A DNA stretch of 64,000 nt from Thermococcus aggregans (GTDB taxonomy: Archaea > Methanobacteriota_B > Thermococci > Thermococcales > Thermococcaceae), in contig NZ_CP099582.1 of NCBI RefSeq assembly GCF_024022995.1, positions 248,001 through 312,000 of the forward strand, in the 5' to 3' direction. A program made the position numbers and the translations under genes. This document shows, piece by piece, positions 1 to 10,192 of the stretch; position 1 is the first letter of the stretch, and each line of letters begins with the position of its first letter. A model generated the notes under the pieces. It ran no database searches. It was given only the letters and a program-made list of their open reading frames with translations, and was not told the DNA's origin.

Positions 1-2
1 TT

Positions 3-872
3 ATTGGAACGGGCTATATAGCACTTGAGATGGCCGAAGCTTTTGTGGTTCAAGGGAGGAACATAACACTCATTGGAAGGAGCGAGCGCGTTTTGAGGAA
101 AACCTTTGACAAAGAAATCACCAACATAGTAGAAACAAAACTCAGAGAACACCTCAACCTCCGCCTAAATGAATCTACACTAAGGATAGAAGGAAAGGAC
201 AAAGTGGAGAAAGTAATCACCGATGGAGGAGAATACAAAGCCGATTTGGTAATAATAGCTACAGGAATCAAGCCAAACACCGAGCTTGCAGAACAGCTAG
301 GAGTCAAGATTGGAGAGACCGGAGCAATATGGACGAACGACAGAATGCAGACAAGTGTTGAGAACGTCTATGCGGCTGGGGACGTTGCGGAGACAAAACA
401 CCTCATAACGGGTAAAAGGGTATGGATACCGTTAGCTCCACCGGGCAACAAAATGGGATATGTGGCGGGAAGCAACATAGCCGGAGTTGAAATAAGCTTT
501 CCGGGTGTTCTTGGAACATCTATCACTAAATTCATGGATCTGGAGATTGGAAAAACGGGATTAACAGAAGGAGAAGCACTAAAAGAGAGCTACGACGTCA
601 AAACGGCCTTCATAGAAGCAAGGACAAAGCCCCACTACTATCCAGGAGCAAAGAAGATATGGCTTAAAGCTGTGGCAGATAAAGAAACAGGAAGACTTCT
701 GGGTCTGCAAGCGGCGGGAGCAGAGATACTTCCAAGAATAGACGCATTTGCAGTTGCTCTGCAGGCAGGTTTTACGACCAAGGACTTGTTCCTTGCAGAC
801 TTAGCTTATGCTCCGCCATTTGCACCAGTATGGGATCCACTAATTGTCCTAGCAAGGGTTTTGAAGTTTTAG
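3..872 (+). CDS. CoA-disulfide reductase / NAD(P)H oxidase-type flavoprotein, 5'-truncated by the window edge
   Basis: The reading frame is already open at base 3 and encodes [13 protein letters not shown], the NAD(P)H-binding Rossmann motif of class III pyridine nucleotide-disulfide oxidoreductases, so the N-terminal FAD-binding part lies before the window. An [11 protein letters not shown] segment and a YAAGDVAE segment (second FAD-binding motif) follow, then the C-terminal dimerisation domain. In Thermococcales this family covers CoA-disulfide reductase, NAD(P)H:elemental-sulfur oxidoreductase and NADH oxidase, usually about 440-450 residues; the visible part is 289. The redox cysteine that would separate these activities is outside the window. 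Family assignment is firm; the exact physiological substrate is inferred. Confidence 0.88.
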   Translation: MGTGYIALEMAEAFVVQGRNITLIGRSERVLRKTFDKEITNIVETKLREHLNLRLNESTLRIEGKDKVEKVITDGGEYKADLVIIATGIKPNTELAEQLGVKIGETGAIWTNDRMQTSVENVYAAGDVAETKHLITGKRVWIPLAPPGNKMGYVAGSNIAGVEISFPGVLGTSITKFMDLEIGKTGLTEGEALKESYDVKTAFIEARTKPHYYPGAKKIWLKAVADKETGRLLGLQAAGAEILPRIDAFAVALQAGFTTKDLFLADLAYAPPFAPVWDPLIVLARVLKF

Positions 873-904
873 ACATTACATTTTTCTCTAATTTTTAACT
901 TCTC

Positions 905-924
905 TTGAAAAAGCCTTATATAAG
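905..924 (+). promoter_or_regulatory. TATA/BRE promoter of the DUF998 gene
   Basis: A purine-rich GAAAAA is followed by GCCTTATATAAG, a near-ideal archaeal BRE/TATA pair. Transcription would start about 25 bases downstream of the box centre, at or just before the ATG at 946, which implies a leaderless mRNA and argues against the in-frame TTG at 925. Confidence 0.6.
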
Positions 925-945
925 TTGAGCGACAAACTAAAAACC

Positions 946-1500
946 ATGAAGGGGATAAATAAAACGCCCTGCCGGTCTTTGGCGTATCTCTCAATAGCTG
1001 TACCGTTAATCTCAATCGCCATAGCAATACTTCTCTCAGATTGGTTCAGCATCACAAACAACGCCCTAAGCGACCTTGGGCATGCCACAAAAAGCCCAGT
1101 TGCACCGATATTTAACTTTGGCTTGAGCCTTGGAGGAGCCCTTATTGTATATCTCTCAGCCTTGTGCATGTATAGGGCAAACAAAGCTTTTTCCGTGGTG
1201 GGATTCCTAGTTGGATTTACCCTAATTCTGGTAGCAGTCTTTGATGAAGTTTACGGGAGACTTCATTTTGCAGTTTCCGTGGCGTTCTTCCTGTCTCTTG
1301 CAGTGTTCCTAATTGCCTATGGAATATGTTTCAAAAGCTACCTCCCACTTCCCGCCTTGGGGATTGCAGTGGTTGTGTGGGTTCTTCATTTCACCTACGA
1401 TGTCCCGAAGGGGGCAGCAATTCCAGAACTCATTTCAATATTTGCAACGATCCCGTTTTACCTCGATGCAGTAAGGAGATTTCAAGGTAAAGAAGGATGA
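946..1500 (+). CDS. DUF998-type integral membrane protein
   Basis: The predicted protein has 184 residues and about six hydrophobic segments. An early SITNNALSDLGH motif is typical of the DUF998 family of small polytopic membrane proteins, whose function is unknown. The ATG at 946 is preferred to the TTG at 925 because the strong TATA box at 913-923 predicts transcription starting close to 946. The gene is single and is followed by a convergent ATPase gene. Confidence 0.7.
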   Translation: MKGINKTPCRSLAYLSIAVPLISIAIAILLSDWFSITNNALSDLGHATKSPVAPIFNFGLSLGGALIVYLSALCMYRANKAFSVVGFLVGFTLILVAVFDEVYGRLHFAVSVAFFLSLAVFLIAYGICFKSYLPLPALGIAVVVWVLHFTYDVPKGAAIPELISIFATIPFYLDAVRRFQGKEG

Positions 1501-1548
1501 GAAATGCTTTCTTCTCTTTTCCAATTTTAGTTGTTGGACAAGGTGTAA

Positions 1549-2787
1549 CTAAGGTTGAGCTTTGCAAAGCTTTGTAACATCCCTGCAGTCAAGAACTTCG
1601 GCATTTTCTGGAGCTCTCGGCAATACTTTCTTGTCCGGAACTATAAGGAGCTTTTTCTTGGCATTAAGATCTTCAAATTTCTCTTCAGCCTTTCTGATGT
1701 CCCTCTCTTTAATCCTCCCTTTCCATTTAACTTCCGCAACTAGGTACAGTTTTTTATTTCTTAGTAATGCCACATCTACTTCTAAATCAGGCATCTCAAT
1801 CCTGACGGGCTGGAGAGAGTAGTGTTTTGCCAGCAATCTTTCAAAGAATCTCTCAACGTAATGCGGCATTCTCTCCCTAAGGATTCTTTCCACAACTTCG
1901 TCTGGAACCTCGGTTTCAAAGAAACCATATTTGGCATTCAAATAATATGCGAAATCCACCACAGGGGACAAATGTCTGTACTTGAATATCTTCTTCCTCT
2001 TCCCGAAGAGTGGAATTCTCTCAAGGATCCCCATGTTGACAAGTGTCTCAAGGTAAGGGGCAACTGCACTGTGGGTTTCCTTTTCTACGAGCCCTCTTGA
2101 ATAAAGCTCATTAGCTATTTCTCCCGAGCTTGACTTTCCATCTGCAACAGCCTCAAGTATTGCGGAATACCTCATTGTTAATTCCCTCTCTTCTTCTGTG
2201 AAGATTTCACCAATTAAGCTGGGAACGTTCCCCTTCAAAGTCGCTCCAAAGGTTGAAAAAACTCTCTCGCCAAGACTTTCAATGGCTGGAGCTAACCAGG
2301 GTTCTTGAAGGAGAACGGCGAGCTCTATCAGGGTTTTTCCGCTATAACCCAACTCATGAACAAAATTAATAGCATCTCGGGGGTCAACCAAACCTAGCTC
2401 CCTTAGATAGAAAAGACATAGCAATGGGCTGTTGCTCCCGATAAACCTTTTGAAATAGTGTCTTGTTGAAGTTATAAGGATGAGCTCACCAATCCCTGAC
2501 AATCCCTGAAGGACTGAGAAAAAGGGCTCACCAAGCCTGTGAAACTCATCGATGACAATTTTTCCCTGCTTCAGAAGAAGTGGAAATACTTTCATGAACT
2601 CCGAGAATGAATATATTTCGCCTCTCCTTACTTCAAATATTTCCCTGCCGCTCGTTACGATAAAGTAGTGGGAATACTTTGCCCTCTCTCTAATGTAGAA
2701 TGTCTTTCCGGTTTTTCTTCTCCCATACACCAACAACCATTTTGCATCCAGAACATCCCTAAGTTCGCGACGTTCAATAATCTTCAT
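1549..2787 (-). CDS. Archaeal AAA-type ATPase with C-terminal DUF234 nuclease-like domain
   Basis: The protein has about 412 residues. Near the N-terminus it carries a variant Walker [10 protein letters not shown], and then a Walker [11 protein letters not shown] winged-helix-like middle part follows. The C-terminal DUF234 region contains LEVDVALL and VAEVKWK, which resembles a PD-(D/E)XK nuclease core. The family is common in hyperthermophilic archaea, is mobile, and its function is poorly understood. The ATG at 2787 is preferred over two upstream ATGs because GGTGAT precedes it by seven bases and a TATA box (ATTTATATG, about 2824-2833) lies suitably upstream. A paralogue lies at 36102-37346. 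Confidence 0.82.
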   Translation of the reverse strand: MKIIERRELRDVLDAKWLLVYGRRKTGKTFYIRERAKYSHYFIVTSGREIFEVRRGEIYSFSEFMKVFPLLLKQGKIVIDEFHRLGEPFFSVLQGLSGIGELILITSTRHYFKRFIGSNSPLLCLFYLRELGLVDPRDAINFVHELGYSGKTLIELAVLLQEPWLAPAIESLGERVFSTFGATLKGNVPSLIGEIFTEEERELTMRYSAILEAVADGKSSSGEIANELYSRGLVEKETHSAVAPYLETLVNMGILERIPLFGKRKKIFKYRHLSPVVDFAYYLNAKYGFFETEVPDEVVERILRERMPHYVERFFERLLAKHYSLQPVRIEMPDLEVDVALLRNKKLYLVAEVKWKGRIKERDIRKAEEKFEDLNAKKKLLIVPDKKVLPRAPENAEVLDCRDVTKLCKAQP

Positions 2788-2811
2788 TATGCTAATCACC
2801 ATTATGCTAAT
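2785..2811 (-). repeat. Tandem 12-bp direct repeat at the start of the DUF234 ATPase gene
   Basis: On the minus strand ATTAGCATAATG occurs twice, separated by GTG, a period of 15 bases. The repeat covers the expected transcription start and the start codon. It is a candidate operator, perhaps for autoregulation, or a replication-slippage product that adds in-frame ATGs. Confidence 0.6.
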
Positions 2812-2835
2812 TATGGTTAGTGACATATAAATGTT

Positions 2836-3093
2836 ACTATCTGAAATTCTTGCCCTTCATGCTTAAAAGAATAAAGTCTTTCTGTTCTTTGCCTACATTA
2901 GTTTCAACGTACTTTCGGTCGATTACGCTCCCACGCGACTCTTCTACTCAGGTTTCTTTTGGATGGTTCTAAGAGGAGAACTCACATTGGAATAAATTTA
3001 TACTCAAAAATAAAAATAAAGAGAGAATATTTACTAAGAGTAAAAGGAAAAACTTATAAATATTGATTGCATATTCAATACTGCAAAAACCTA
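2836..3093. other. Intergenic region with a possible decayed gene fragment and a promoter
   Basis: No gene was called. The minus strand at roughly 2868-2953 reads as a coding-like fragment containing VEESRGSVIDRKYVET, with a stop just upstream and no usable start. This could be a decayed gene end or chance. The right side, 3045-3062, holds an AT-rich TATA element (AACTTATAAATATTG) that serves the secreted-protein gene. Confidence 0.3.
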
Positions 3094-4359
3094 ATGGAGG
3101 TAACTCCCCTGAAGTGGAAACCCCTCTTCGCAGTCCTGCTGGGACTGCTGATGGTCGGAGTGACTGCTGGGAGTGCAAGTGCAATAAAATCCCCTATAAA
3201 CGATACAAGTCTCTCTTTTGGAACCCTTAAGGGATTTTACGACCCTGATCCCACTATCGTGACAAAGACTCCCAAGAAGATAACAAAAAACGTGGTAGGA
3301 ACGTTTAAATTAGATCTTCACAAGATGGACATTTTGATATTTAATGGAAAAAATAAAATTTTTGCCAGAAAGAATGTCTCAATACTAAAGTCAAAATATT
3401 TTGACGGCTATGTCATCCTTTTTAATAACTCTGAAAAAGATACTCTCTTTGCCTTGCAGGGGAACGTATACAAAAATGGTACAATAGAACTTTTCCTTAA
3501 AGATTCGAATGGTGGAGCATATGTATTAAAAACCACTAACATGAAACTTGTAAAAACACTTAACTCAATGAACTTGCCTACTGCAAATATCGACAAAAAC
3601 TACTGGTTGCCTCTTGTTGTCCCTCCCAAAATCAAAGTCTTGAAACCAAGAGATTCTGAAGTTACCGTGTTAGGTGGCACTAACAGTGTGATTCGCAGTG
3701 ATGACGAATTCATTCTCGTTACATATCAGTGGCTAGAACCCTATGAGGAGCAGTGGTATATTCAGGTGAGGTGTGTATTTGAAGGACCCACTAACATGGA
3801 ATATTATGGTGACTACAAAGTGGGAATCGAAATTGTAGATGAAGGGAAATACATTGACAGAGGAACTTCCTTTGCACTTGTTAGCATGGGGACTCCGCTT
3901 ACACTCGGGAGTTACAATGACCCAATAGAAATTGGTATTACCGCGCCATGGACTTCTGCAGTGCATGACAGGATATATCGGATCGATGATAAGATATATG
4001 TGCCTCAGTCAAGTTACTCTAGTTTGCTAAAGTGGGGATTCGACTTATTGACTTGGTACATGGGCATCCCCAATCCTTTGTCAATTATCCCAGATTCTGA
4101 AGCACCTCTTCCTTTGACGTTCGAAATATACCCTGGAGAAGAGTCTAACTCATTCAGGTTTATATTTGACAAAGTCGAATTGCATGATGCAGGGAACAGA
4201 ATGAGCGTTGAGGGCATAATAATAGAGTATCAAGAAGGTGACGGCGGTACGGAGCCAATTTATGCATTTTATAAGGTTCCAGTTTACTGGGAATATGTTT
4301 ACAGCACAAAGATAACTACTATAAACACCGATATACCAATATACGTAACACACTGGTGA
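3094..4359 (+). CDS. Secreted protein of unknown function with signal peptide
   Basis: The protein starts with a clear signal peptide: a short basic stretch (KWK), a hydrophobic core, and a signal-peptidase-like GSASA site. The mature part is about 390 residues, rich in beta-prone and aromatic segments, with no cysteine-rich or catalytic motif that I recognise. The start is uncertain. The ATG at 3094 has no upstream ribosome site, but GGAGGT at 3097-3102 lies inside the frame and is well placed for a CTG at 3109, which would give the usual Thermococcales-style signal peptide M-K-W-K. It is followed after four bases by a membrane-anchored gene, so the two are probably co-transcribed. Confidence 0.65.
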   Translation: MEVTPLKWKPLFAVLLGLLMVGVTAGSASAIKSPINDTSLSFGTLKGFYDPDPTIVTKTPKKITKNVVGTFKLDLHKMDILIFNGKNKIFARKNVSILKSKYFDGYVILFNNSEKDTLFALQGNVYKNGTIELFLKDSNGGAYVLKTTNMKLVKTLNSMNLPTANIDKNYWLPLVVPPKIKVLKPRDSEVTVLGGTNSVIRSDDEFILVTYQWLEPYEEQWYIQVRCVFEGPTNMEYYGDYKVGIEIVDEGKYIDRGTSFALVSMGTPLTLGSYNDPIEIGITAPWTSAVHDRIYRIDDKIYVPQSSYSSLLKWGFDLLTWYMGIPNPLSIIPDSEAPLPLTFEIYPGEESNSFRFIFDKVELHDAGNRMSVEGIIIEYQEGDGGTEPIYAFYKVPVYWEYVYSTKITTINTDIPIYVTHW

Positions 4360-4363
4360 TACT

Positions 4364-4912
4364 ATGAGGTTTGGAGCAAGAGATGCTGTGTATCTTTTCA
4401 TTATTTTTCTTTTGATTACCCAGCTTTGGTCAGTTTCACGTGAAAACGAGCGTTTGCAGGAAGAAAAAAGAGGTGTGACTGAGAGTCTCGTGGATTCCCT
4501 GCTTATACACGAAATTTTCGAGGTAAGGCATCACGCAAAACTCACAAAGACCCTTATGAGCAACCTTACTGACCCTGAATTCAAACTTGCCCTGCTCATT
4601 GAGCTTAACAACACGAAATATTCACTTTTCAGGCTGGAAAGAGATGCTGATCACTTGGGTGCTCGGTTGGGGTATGAAGACGACAGCCTTTATCCCTCCG
4701 GCGGAAAATGTGTAGAGCTTCTTGAAATAGTCTACTACAAAGTCCAAAGCGAGAACGCAACTCATAAGGACGTCCTTCTTGCAGCCAAAGGCCTCGATGC
4801 AATAATAAACTTCACTCATGTTTACCCCCCAACATATGAAAACGTCGTCCAGGGATTGAGCGATATGAACGAAGAATGCCAGAGGTTGCTTCAGACGAAA
4901 AACGGAACGTAA
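4364..4912 (+). CDS. Small membrane-anchored protein of unknown function, partner of the secreted protein upstream
   Basis: The protein has 182 residues. One N-terminal transmembrane segment (about residues 9-24) is followed by a charged, helix-rich region with coiled-coil character (SRENERLQEEKRG) and a hydrophilic C-terminal part. GGTGAT overlapping the previous stop codon serves as ribosome site. The four-base spacing to the upstream secreted protein suggests a two-gene operon acting at the cell surface. I recognise no family. Confidence 0.6.
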   Translation: MRFGARDAVYLFIIFLLITQLWSVSRENERLQEEKRGVTESLVDSLLIHEIFEVRHHAKLTKTLMSNLTDPEFKLALLIELNNTKYSLFRLERDADHLGARLGYEDDSLYPSGGKCVELLEIVYYKVQSENATHKDVLLAAKGLDAIINFTHVYPPTYENVVQGLSDMNEECQRLLQTKNGT

Positions 4913-5002
4913 AAATAGGGAGAGAAAAGACCTTTTAAAGAAAAGGTTTTATACGGAGAAGGGTTAAAACTAATTTAAGATTAAGCTTACATTGTGGTCA
5001 TC

Positions 5003-6550
5003 ATGGTTGACAAAAGTCTTGGAGAGATTATTCAAAAGAAGACTATACCTTGGCTTCAATCAGTTAGGACGCCCCATAAATATTTCGTTTTAAATTCTCT
5101 AACTCTACGTAATCCTCCCAGAGCCCTTGTCAGATTTGGGACTCGGAATGTCTACACAGATTTTCCTAGAGTTGCATGGATTATATACAATGAACTTCAC
5201 AGATATTGTAATTTTATTGCATCTCAATGGTTCTCTGAAGAAGATAAACTTCAACTTAATAATCTTGAGAGTGCAGATGATAAAGAAAACTCACGAAGAA
5301 AATTAAACTGGATAGTGCAACATATCAAAAATGAAAAAAAGACAGATCATCCACTAAATACTATATATCAATACACAACGTATTTAGAAAAATTGGGGAT
5401 AACTTGGTCAATACATTTTAGATCGTGGGATAAGAGGCCCTTTATTAAACTCAACGCAAATCGTTATTACAAGCAGATTTGGCCTAAGAAAATATTGAGT
5501 TTTATCTCGTGCTTGGAATCTGGTAATGATAATCCAATGGCTATTTACAAAATGGCAGGGGATATGAGTGTCGAATATCCTCTTGGAGACACTACGGCAG
5601 TACAGCCCAATATATTCAGGTTATTAAGTGAAAATGGTATTAGCATTATTATGGAAGTCGAGAAATTGAAAAAGCTTGTAACTAAGTTGGCTAATATATT
5701 TAGTATAGTCAACGAAACTACTGTCTATGACTTGTTCCTCCAACCAGAAATAAGTGCAATTTTGAATGACATGCACGAGACGTTGAATGAAATTAGAATT
5801 TTAGAATATGGGGGTCACTTTCTCAGTGGATATTTTGCACTGAGACATCTGCTGATAGACCTTGGGAATGTTTTACTTATAGATTTTTTAAGTTCACTTT
5901 CAAAAGAGGTGTTACCTCCCCTCTATCCGGATGACTTTGAGAAACGACGTGAAATTATAGAACACAACTTTGAACAGTCTATCTGGGAACTCGAAGAGTA
6001 TCTTGATAATTTTAATTCTCGTTGGATTCAGTCATTAGCAGTTGATAATGTTGGCATTCCACACTTAAAAATTTTCAATGGTTGCACTATGCCGGAGTTG
6101 GAATATAAAGAAATTAGTCGGTTAGAACATCTTGCAAATAGGTACAAAAATGGGGGAATTCGTGAAGATATACAAAATCTCAGAAGAATTAAATTGCGAG
6201 ATTCTGCGCTAGTGGATCTAATTGACTGGGTTATTAATAGCCAAAGAGTATTTTCAGATGTCATAACTGACGTCCAACTCTTAAGCAAACTATCGTCTAA
6301 TAATTCACCTAATCTGTCCTCAAATGAAAAGAAAAAATCTAAATTTATACTCAATGCATCCCTTGCCAAAAATGAGTATGGAAAACTAAACGAAGCTGTG
6401 CACAGACCAATCTTAGTTGATTTCCCTCCGTACGGTTCAACAATTGAGTATCTCGGATTTGTGCATCACTTAAGAATCGTGAGAAACATTTTCGAAAAAA
6501 TAGTAAGGATTTACGGCAGAAAAAGTAAAACAAAAGCTCACTCAATATAA
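5003..6550 (+). CDS. Orphan AT-rich protein of unknown function
   Basis: This 515-residue protein has no signal peptide and no family I recognise. Its codon use is clearly more AT-rich than the neighbours (many ATT, AAT, GAT codons), which suggests recent transfer. The N-terminal half contains many aromatic and basic residues; the central part has long helices, including [20 protein letters not shown], which is vaguely like the helical core of HEPN-type proteins, but I cannot confirm this. The ATG at 5003 is chosen because a TATA-like tract lies upstream and the in-frame GTG at 4994 has no ribosome site. The 3' end overlaps the convergent leuS by 13 bases. Confidence 0.6.
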   Translation: MVDKSLGEIIQKKTIPWLQSVRTPHKYFVLNSLTLRNPPRALVRFGTRNVYTDFPRVAWIIYNELHRYCNFIASQWFSEEDKLQLNNLESADDKENSRRKLNWIVQHIKNEKKTDHPLNTIYQYTTYLEKLGITWSIHFRSWDKRPFIKLNANRYYKQIWPKKILSFISCLESGNDNPMAIYKMAGDMSVEYPLGDTTAVQPNIFRLLSENGISIIMEVEKLKKLVTKLANIFSIVNETTVYDLFLQPEISAILNDMHETLNEIRILEYGGHFLSGYFALRHLLIDLGNVLLIDFLSSLSKEVLPPLYPDDFEKRREIIEHNFEQSIWELEEYLDNFNSRWIQSLAVDNVGIPHLKIFNGCTMPELEYKEISRLEHLANRYKNGGIREDIQNLRRIKLRDSALVDLIDWVINSQRVFSDVITDVQLLSKLSSNNSPNLSSNEKKKSKFILNASLAKNEYGKLNEAVHRPILVDFPPYGSTIEYLGFVHHLRIVRNIFEKIVRIYGRKSKTKAHSI

Positions 6551-9426
6551 ACCGCAGGCTTCATTGGCATTGCTTGTTTCTTCTTTCCGCCTTTGTCTTC
6601 TTCAGGGTTTATAATAATCTCAAGGCCGGTTTCGCGTTCTATGAAGTCCTTTGCCTGTCTTAGGGCTTTCTCCTCATCAATGCGCTTGAGGTCAAAAGCC
6701 CTCTCCTTGACGAGCTTCTGAATTAGCTTTGAAACTTCCTTGCCGCGCTTCCTCACCTCGGGATCCTTCATAACTTCGCTCATTGCAGCCTTGAAGTCCT
6801 TCTTCTCTGCAACCACTTGGGCAACTTTCCACTTCCAGTCCTCTGCAGTGTAAATGTAAGCCCTCTTTGCGTTCTCAAGCTTTGCAACGCTGACGATCTC
6901 TTTTATGTCCTCGATGAGTGTCTTGATGTACTCCTCCTCAAGCTCTATCGTTTCGTTCCACCACTCTTCAACGGGCTCTGGCCACTTAGCTAAGCTTACG
7001 AAGCCCTCTCCTCCAAGCTTCTCCCATAGCTCTTCACATATGTGCGGTGTGAACGGTGCCATCAGCTTAACCCATATATTGGCCAGCTTCCTTAGTGTTG
7101 AGCGCTTTGCTTCATCGTCCCTTCCCTCTGTCCTCCTCATGTACCATCTCAGGTCGTTTAATATGCTGTAGAAGGCCCATTGGACTGCTGTTCTAGTTCT
7201 AAATTCTTCCAAAGCCTCGGTAGCACCTTTTATGGCTTTGTTGACTCTGTGGAGCAGCCACTTATCGATGTCCATTAGCTCAACGTCTTTTTCTTCGTAC
7301 TGGGCGAACTCTGTTATCAGCTCGTAAAATCTCTCGATTTGTTTTCTCAGCTTTCCAACCTCACTTCTCTTCCAATCAAAGTCGCTGTCGTGCTCGGCAA
7401 GGCTCATGATGTAAAGCCTGACTACATCGGCTCCGTTCTCTTCTATTGCGTCTATGAAGTTGAGGACGTTTCCTTTGCTCTTGCTCATTTTCTGTCCTTC
7501 GAGAGTTCCAAAGCCGTTAACCGCTATGCCCTTTGGCCAGTGCTCCCTTCTGAATATCGCCACGTGGTTGAATATGAAGAACGTTAAGTGGTTTGGTATG
7601 AGGTCTTTGGCAGAGCATCTCCAGTCGAGTGGATACCAATACTCGAACTCCTCTTTCATTTCATGGACAACTTCAGCGGGGATTCCTGTCTTTTCGCTTA
7701 GTTCTTTCTCTTTTTCTTCGTTGAAGTCCTCAAGGAAGATGTAGTCGAAGAACTCAGGCGTCAGCTTCTCCGGATCAAGTTTGCCCTCTTCTCTTAGCTT
7801 ATTGATGTGCCTGCTTATGGTGTAGTAGGCCATGTAGATGGTCGAGTCGCTCAGGCTCTCAATAACCCACTCAGGATCCCACGGCAGTGGAGTCCCAAGA
7901 CCTACTTTTCTCGCACATGCCTTCTTGTCAAGCCACTCAATTACGGCCTCAAACTGTGCTCTCCTTGATTCTGGCAAGATTTTCATGTTTGCCAAAGCCT
8001 CTCTCGCCTTTGCTTTCCATTCTGGATTTCCATAATCGATGAACCACTGATCGTGGATTATTTTTATCACGGCCCTGTTTCCAAACCTTGAAATTACGTT
8101 TTTGTCTGAGAATTCATACATCTTATCTGCTATTCCTTTTTCTAGCATTTCCTTGGCTACCAGTTCTTTTACCTCGCTGACCGGCTTTCCTTTGTATGGC
8201 TCAATTTTGAAAACACCTTTGTGGTACTCAGCTTTGTAGATGTTTTTTGTAGCCTGTTCAAGCTTTTCTACATCTTTTTGACTCTTTACACCAAGCTTCT
8301 CGCTTTCTTCAACTGCTGGGAACTCTCCATAGCCTTCCAGCTCAATAAGGGAGATGTAGCTTATTTCCTCAACGATTCTTGGATCAATGTCGTACTTCAG
8401 CAAGATTTCGGTGTCCTTCTTTATGTCTTCCAAGGCAATGTGATCGAAGGGCGCATGGGCGGGAACGCTCATTACAACTCCAGTAGCGTTGTCTGGATCA
8501 ACGAACTCGGCAGGCAGAATGATTATATCGTCTCCCGTTACAGGATTCCTAACCCACTTTCCAATTAGCTTTTCTCCCTTGAACTCTTCCAGAATTTCAA
8601 TCTCCTTGTCTTGGAAGCTCAGCTTATAGGCTGCTTCCTTGCTTATTATCCACTTCTCCTCCTTGTCTCCACTTTTAACCTTGGCTTTCACATAAGTAGC
8701 TTCTGGGTTCAACCACATGTTCGTTACGCCATAGACGGTTTCAGGTCTTAGAGTTGCCGCTGGCAGGTAGTAGATATCACCATTCTCTTCGAGAATGAAC
8801 TTTATCAAAATGTACTCCAGTATCTGGACGTCTTCTCCCTCAATTAAGTCGTGGTCTCCCAAAGGAGTTCCAACGACGGGATCCCACCTAACATAGTGAG
8901 TTCCCTTGACAATCAATCCCTTTTCCTTTAACTTCCAGAACTGCCACTCAACAAACTTGCTGAATGGCGGGAAGAGACTAGTAGTATGGAATTCTCTGCT
9001 CCAATCAACACTAAAACCGGCTCTGATAAAGGTTTCCTTTGCGGCTTTCATAAAGTACTTTACTATGTTTACTGGATCTTCAAATGTCCATAGAATATCC
9101 TCCGGAACTTTATAGACGTCTCTGTAAACGTAAATTGTCTGAGGATCTCTCTGCTTTATCCTTTCTGCTATTCCCACAATTGGAGACCCCGTTATGTGCC
9201 AAGCCATTGGGAACAAAACGTTGTAACCCTGCATTCTCTTGAACCTTGCAATAACATCTGGTATCGTGTAGGTTCTGGCGTGCCCAACGTGCAAATGCCC
9301 CGATAAGTATGGAAACGCAACTGTTATGTAGAATTTGGGCTTCTGTTCATCTATTTGGGGCTCAAATATTTTCTCTTCCCTCCATTTACTCTGCCATTTT
9401 TCTTCAATCGCTTTGAAATCTACCAT
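6538..9426 (-). CDS. leuS: Leucyl-tRNA synthetase
   Basis: Class I aminoacyl-tRNA synthetase of 962 residues, the usual length for archaeal LeuRS. The HIGH signature appears as HLHVGH at residues 44-49. The KMSKS signature appears as KMSKSKGN about two thirds along. Between them lies the CP1 editing domain; the anticodon-binding domain follows. The enzyme charges tRNA-Leu and edits misactivated amino acids in the cytoplasm. AAGGAGGTTAGCCC directly precedes the ATG. No nearby gene suggests a wider operon. Confidence 0.98.
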   Translation of the reverse strand: MVDFKAIEEKWQSKWREEKIFEPQIDEQKPKFYITVAFPYLSGHLHVGHARTYTIPDVIARFKRMQGYNVLFPMAWHITGSPIVGIAERIKQRDPQTIYVYRDVYKVPEDILWTFEDPVNIVKYFMKAAKETFIRAGFSVDWSREFHTTSLFPPFSKFVEWQFWKLKEKGLIVKGTHYVRWDPVVGTPLGDHDLIEGEDVQILEYILIKFILEENGDIYYLPAATLRPETVYGVTNMWLNPEATYVKAKVKSGDKEEKWIISKEAAYKLSFQDKEIEILEEFKGEKLIGKWVRNPVTGDDIIILPAEFVDPDNATGVVMSVPAHAPFDHIALEDIKKDTEILLKYDIDPRIVEEISYISLIELEGYGEFPAVEESEKLGVKSQKDVEKLEQATKNIYKAEYHKGVFKIEPYKGKPVSEVKELVAKEMLEKGIADKMYEFSDKNVISRFGNRAVIKIIHDQWFIDYGNPEWKAKAREALANMKILPESRRAQFEAVIEWLDKKACARKVGLGTPLPWDPEWVIESLSDSTIYMAYYTISRHINKLREEGKLDPEKLTPEFFDYIFLEDFNEEKEKELSEKTGIPAEVVHEMKEEFEYWYPLDWRCSAKDLIPNHLTFFIFNHVAIFRREHWPKGIAVNGFGTLEGQKMSKSKGNVLNFIDAIEENGADVVRLYIMSLAEHDSDFDWKRSEVGKLRKQIERFYELITEFAQYEEKDVELMDIDKWLLHRVNKAIKGATEALEEFRTRTAVQWAFYSILNDLRWYMRRTEGRDDEAKRSTLRKLANIWVKLMAPFTPHICEELWEKLGGEGFVSLAKWPEPVEEWWNETIELEEEYIKTLIEDIKEIVSVAKLENAKRAYIYTAEDWKWKVAQVVAEKKDFKAAMSEVMKDPEVRKRGKEVSKLIQKLVKERAFDLKRIDEEKALRQAKDFIERETGLEIIINPEEDKGGKKKQAMPMKPAVYIE

Positions 9427-9772
9427 GGGCTAACCTCCTTGAAGTTGTTAAAGACACTTCTTAAAAGAGTTCGCACCCAGGAAAACAGTTTGGATTCAGA
9501 GCTAGGGAGAAAACTAAATTGATCACAATACAAGGAATGCCAAGCTGTGGAGAACTCGATCCCCCCTCATAAGCATCGCCCTTTATCTTGACATTGGGAT
9601 ATTTAAATCTTTTGGATATGGATAATAAAGATATCCAGCCCAAGGTCAGAATTCAAAATCATGTAATTACCATCATTGTGAACTGAAAGCCTCACCATTG
9701 TAAACGGTGAGGAAGTCAGAGTCAGGAAAAACTTTAAATGTTTCTCAACCGTAAAACGCTATGGTGATTGTT
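9427..9772. other. Intergenic region between leuS and gcvH with promoter-like elements
   Basis: I see no convincing gene. A TATA-like box on the minus strand (AAAAGATTTAAATATCCC, about 9594-9611) points toward leuS and could drive leuS or a small RNA. A 7-bp hairpin, CCTCACC and GGTGAGG with a nine-base loop, lies at 9692-9714. On the plus strand GAAAAACTTTAAATG (9727-9740) is the gcvH promoter. A 60-codon frame on the minus strand here has no ribosome site and was not called. Confidence 0.35.
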
Positions 9773-10177
9773 ATGATTGAGGTCGGAGAATACAAAATTA
9801 AAGAAGGGCTGTACTACACAAAGGACCACGAATGGGCCCAAGTGTTGGAGGATGGTACAGTTTTAGTGGGAATAACCGACTATGCCCAAAAAGAGCTTGG
9901 CGATCTTGCCTATGTGGAGCTTCCAGAGGTCGGAAAAAAAGTAACAAAGGGCGACGTTCTCTGTGAATTAGAAAGCGTAAAAGCCGTAAGCGAAGTCTAT
10001 GCGCCTGTTAGCGGAGAGGTAATTGAGGTTAACGAGGAGCTTGAAGATGCTCCAGAAAAGATAAACGAAGATCCATATGGAGCATGGATTGCCAAAATAA
10101 AGCCAAGCAATCTCGAAGAGGAGTTAAAGGAGCTTATGGACGTAAACGCTTATGCTGAATACTTGAAATCACTCTGA
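9773..10177 (+). CDS. gcvH: Glycine cleavage system H protein (lipoyl carrier)
   Basis: The protein has 134 residues and a single lipoyl domain. It carries the methylamine group between the P and T proteins of glycine cleavage. The TKDHEW motif near the N-terminus and the lipoylation site ELESVKAVSEV (modified Lys) are both present. The ATG at 9773 is preferred to the one at 9761 because GGTGAT lies four bases upstream of it. The other glycine cleavage genes are not in this window. Confidence 0.95.
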   Translation: MIEVGEYKIKEGLYYTKDHEWAQVLEDGTVLVGITDYAQKELGDLAYVELPEVGKKVTKGDVLCELESVKAVSEVYAPVSGEVIEVNEELEDAPEKINEDPYGAWIAKIKPSNLEEELKELMDVNAYAEYLKSL

Positions 10178-10192
10178 TCTGGTTTCCTCTTT

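Noticed and set aside
2868-2953. A coding-like stretch with VEESRGSVIDRKYVET on the minus strand
   Set aside because: It has no start, is bounded by stops within 30 codons, and I cannot name its family; listed only as a note on the intergenic region.
9461-9643. A 60-codon minus-strand frame between leuS and gcvH
   Set aside because: There is no ribosome site, a TATA-like element lies inside it, and the composition does not look coding.
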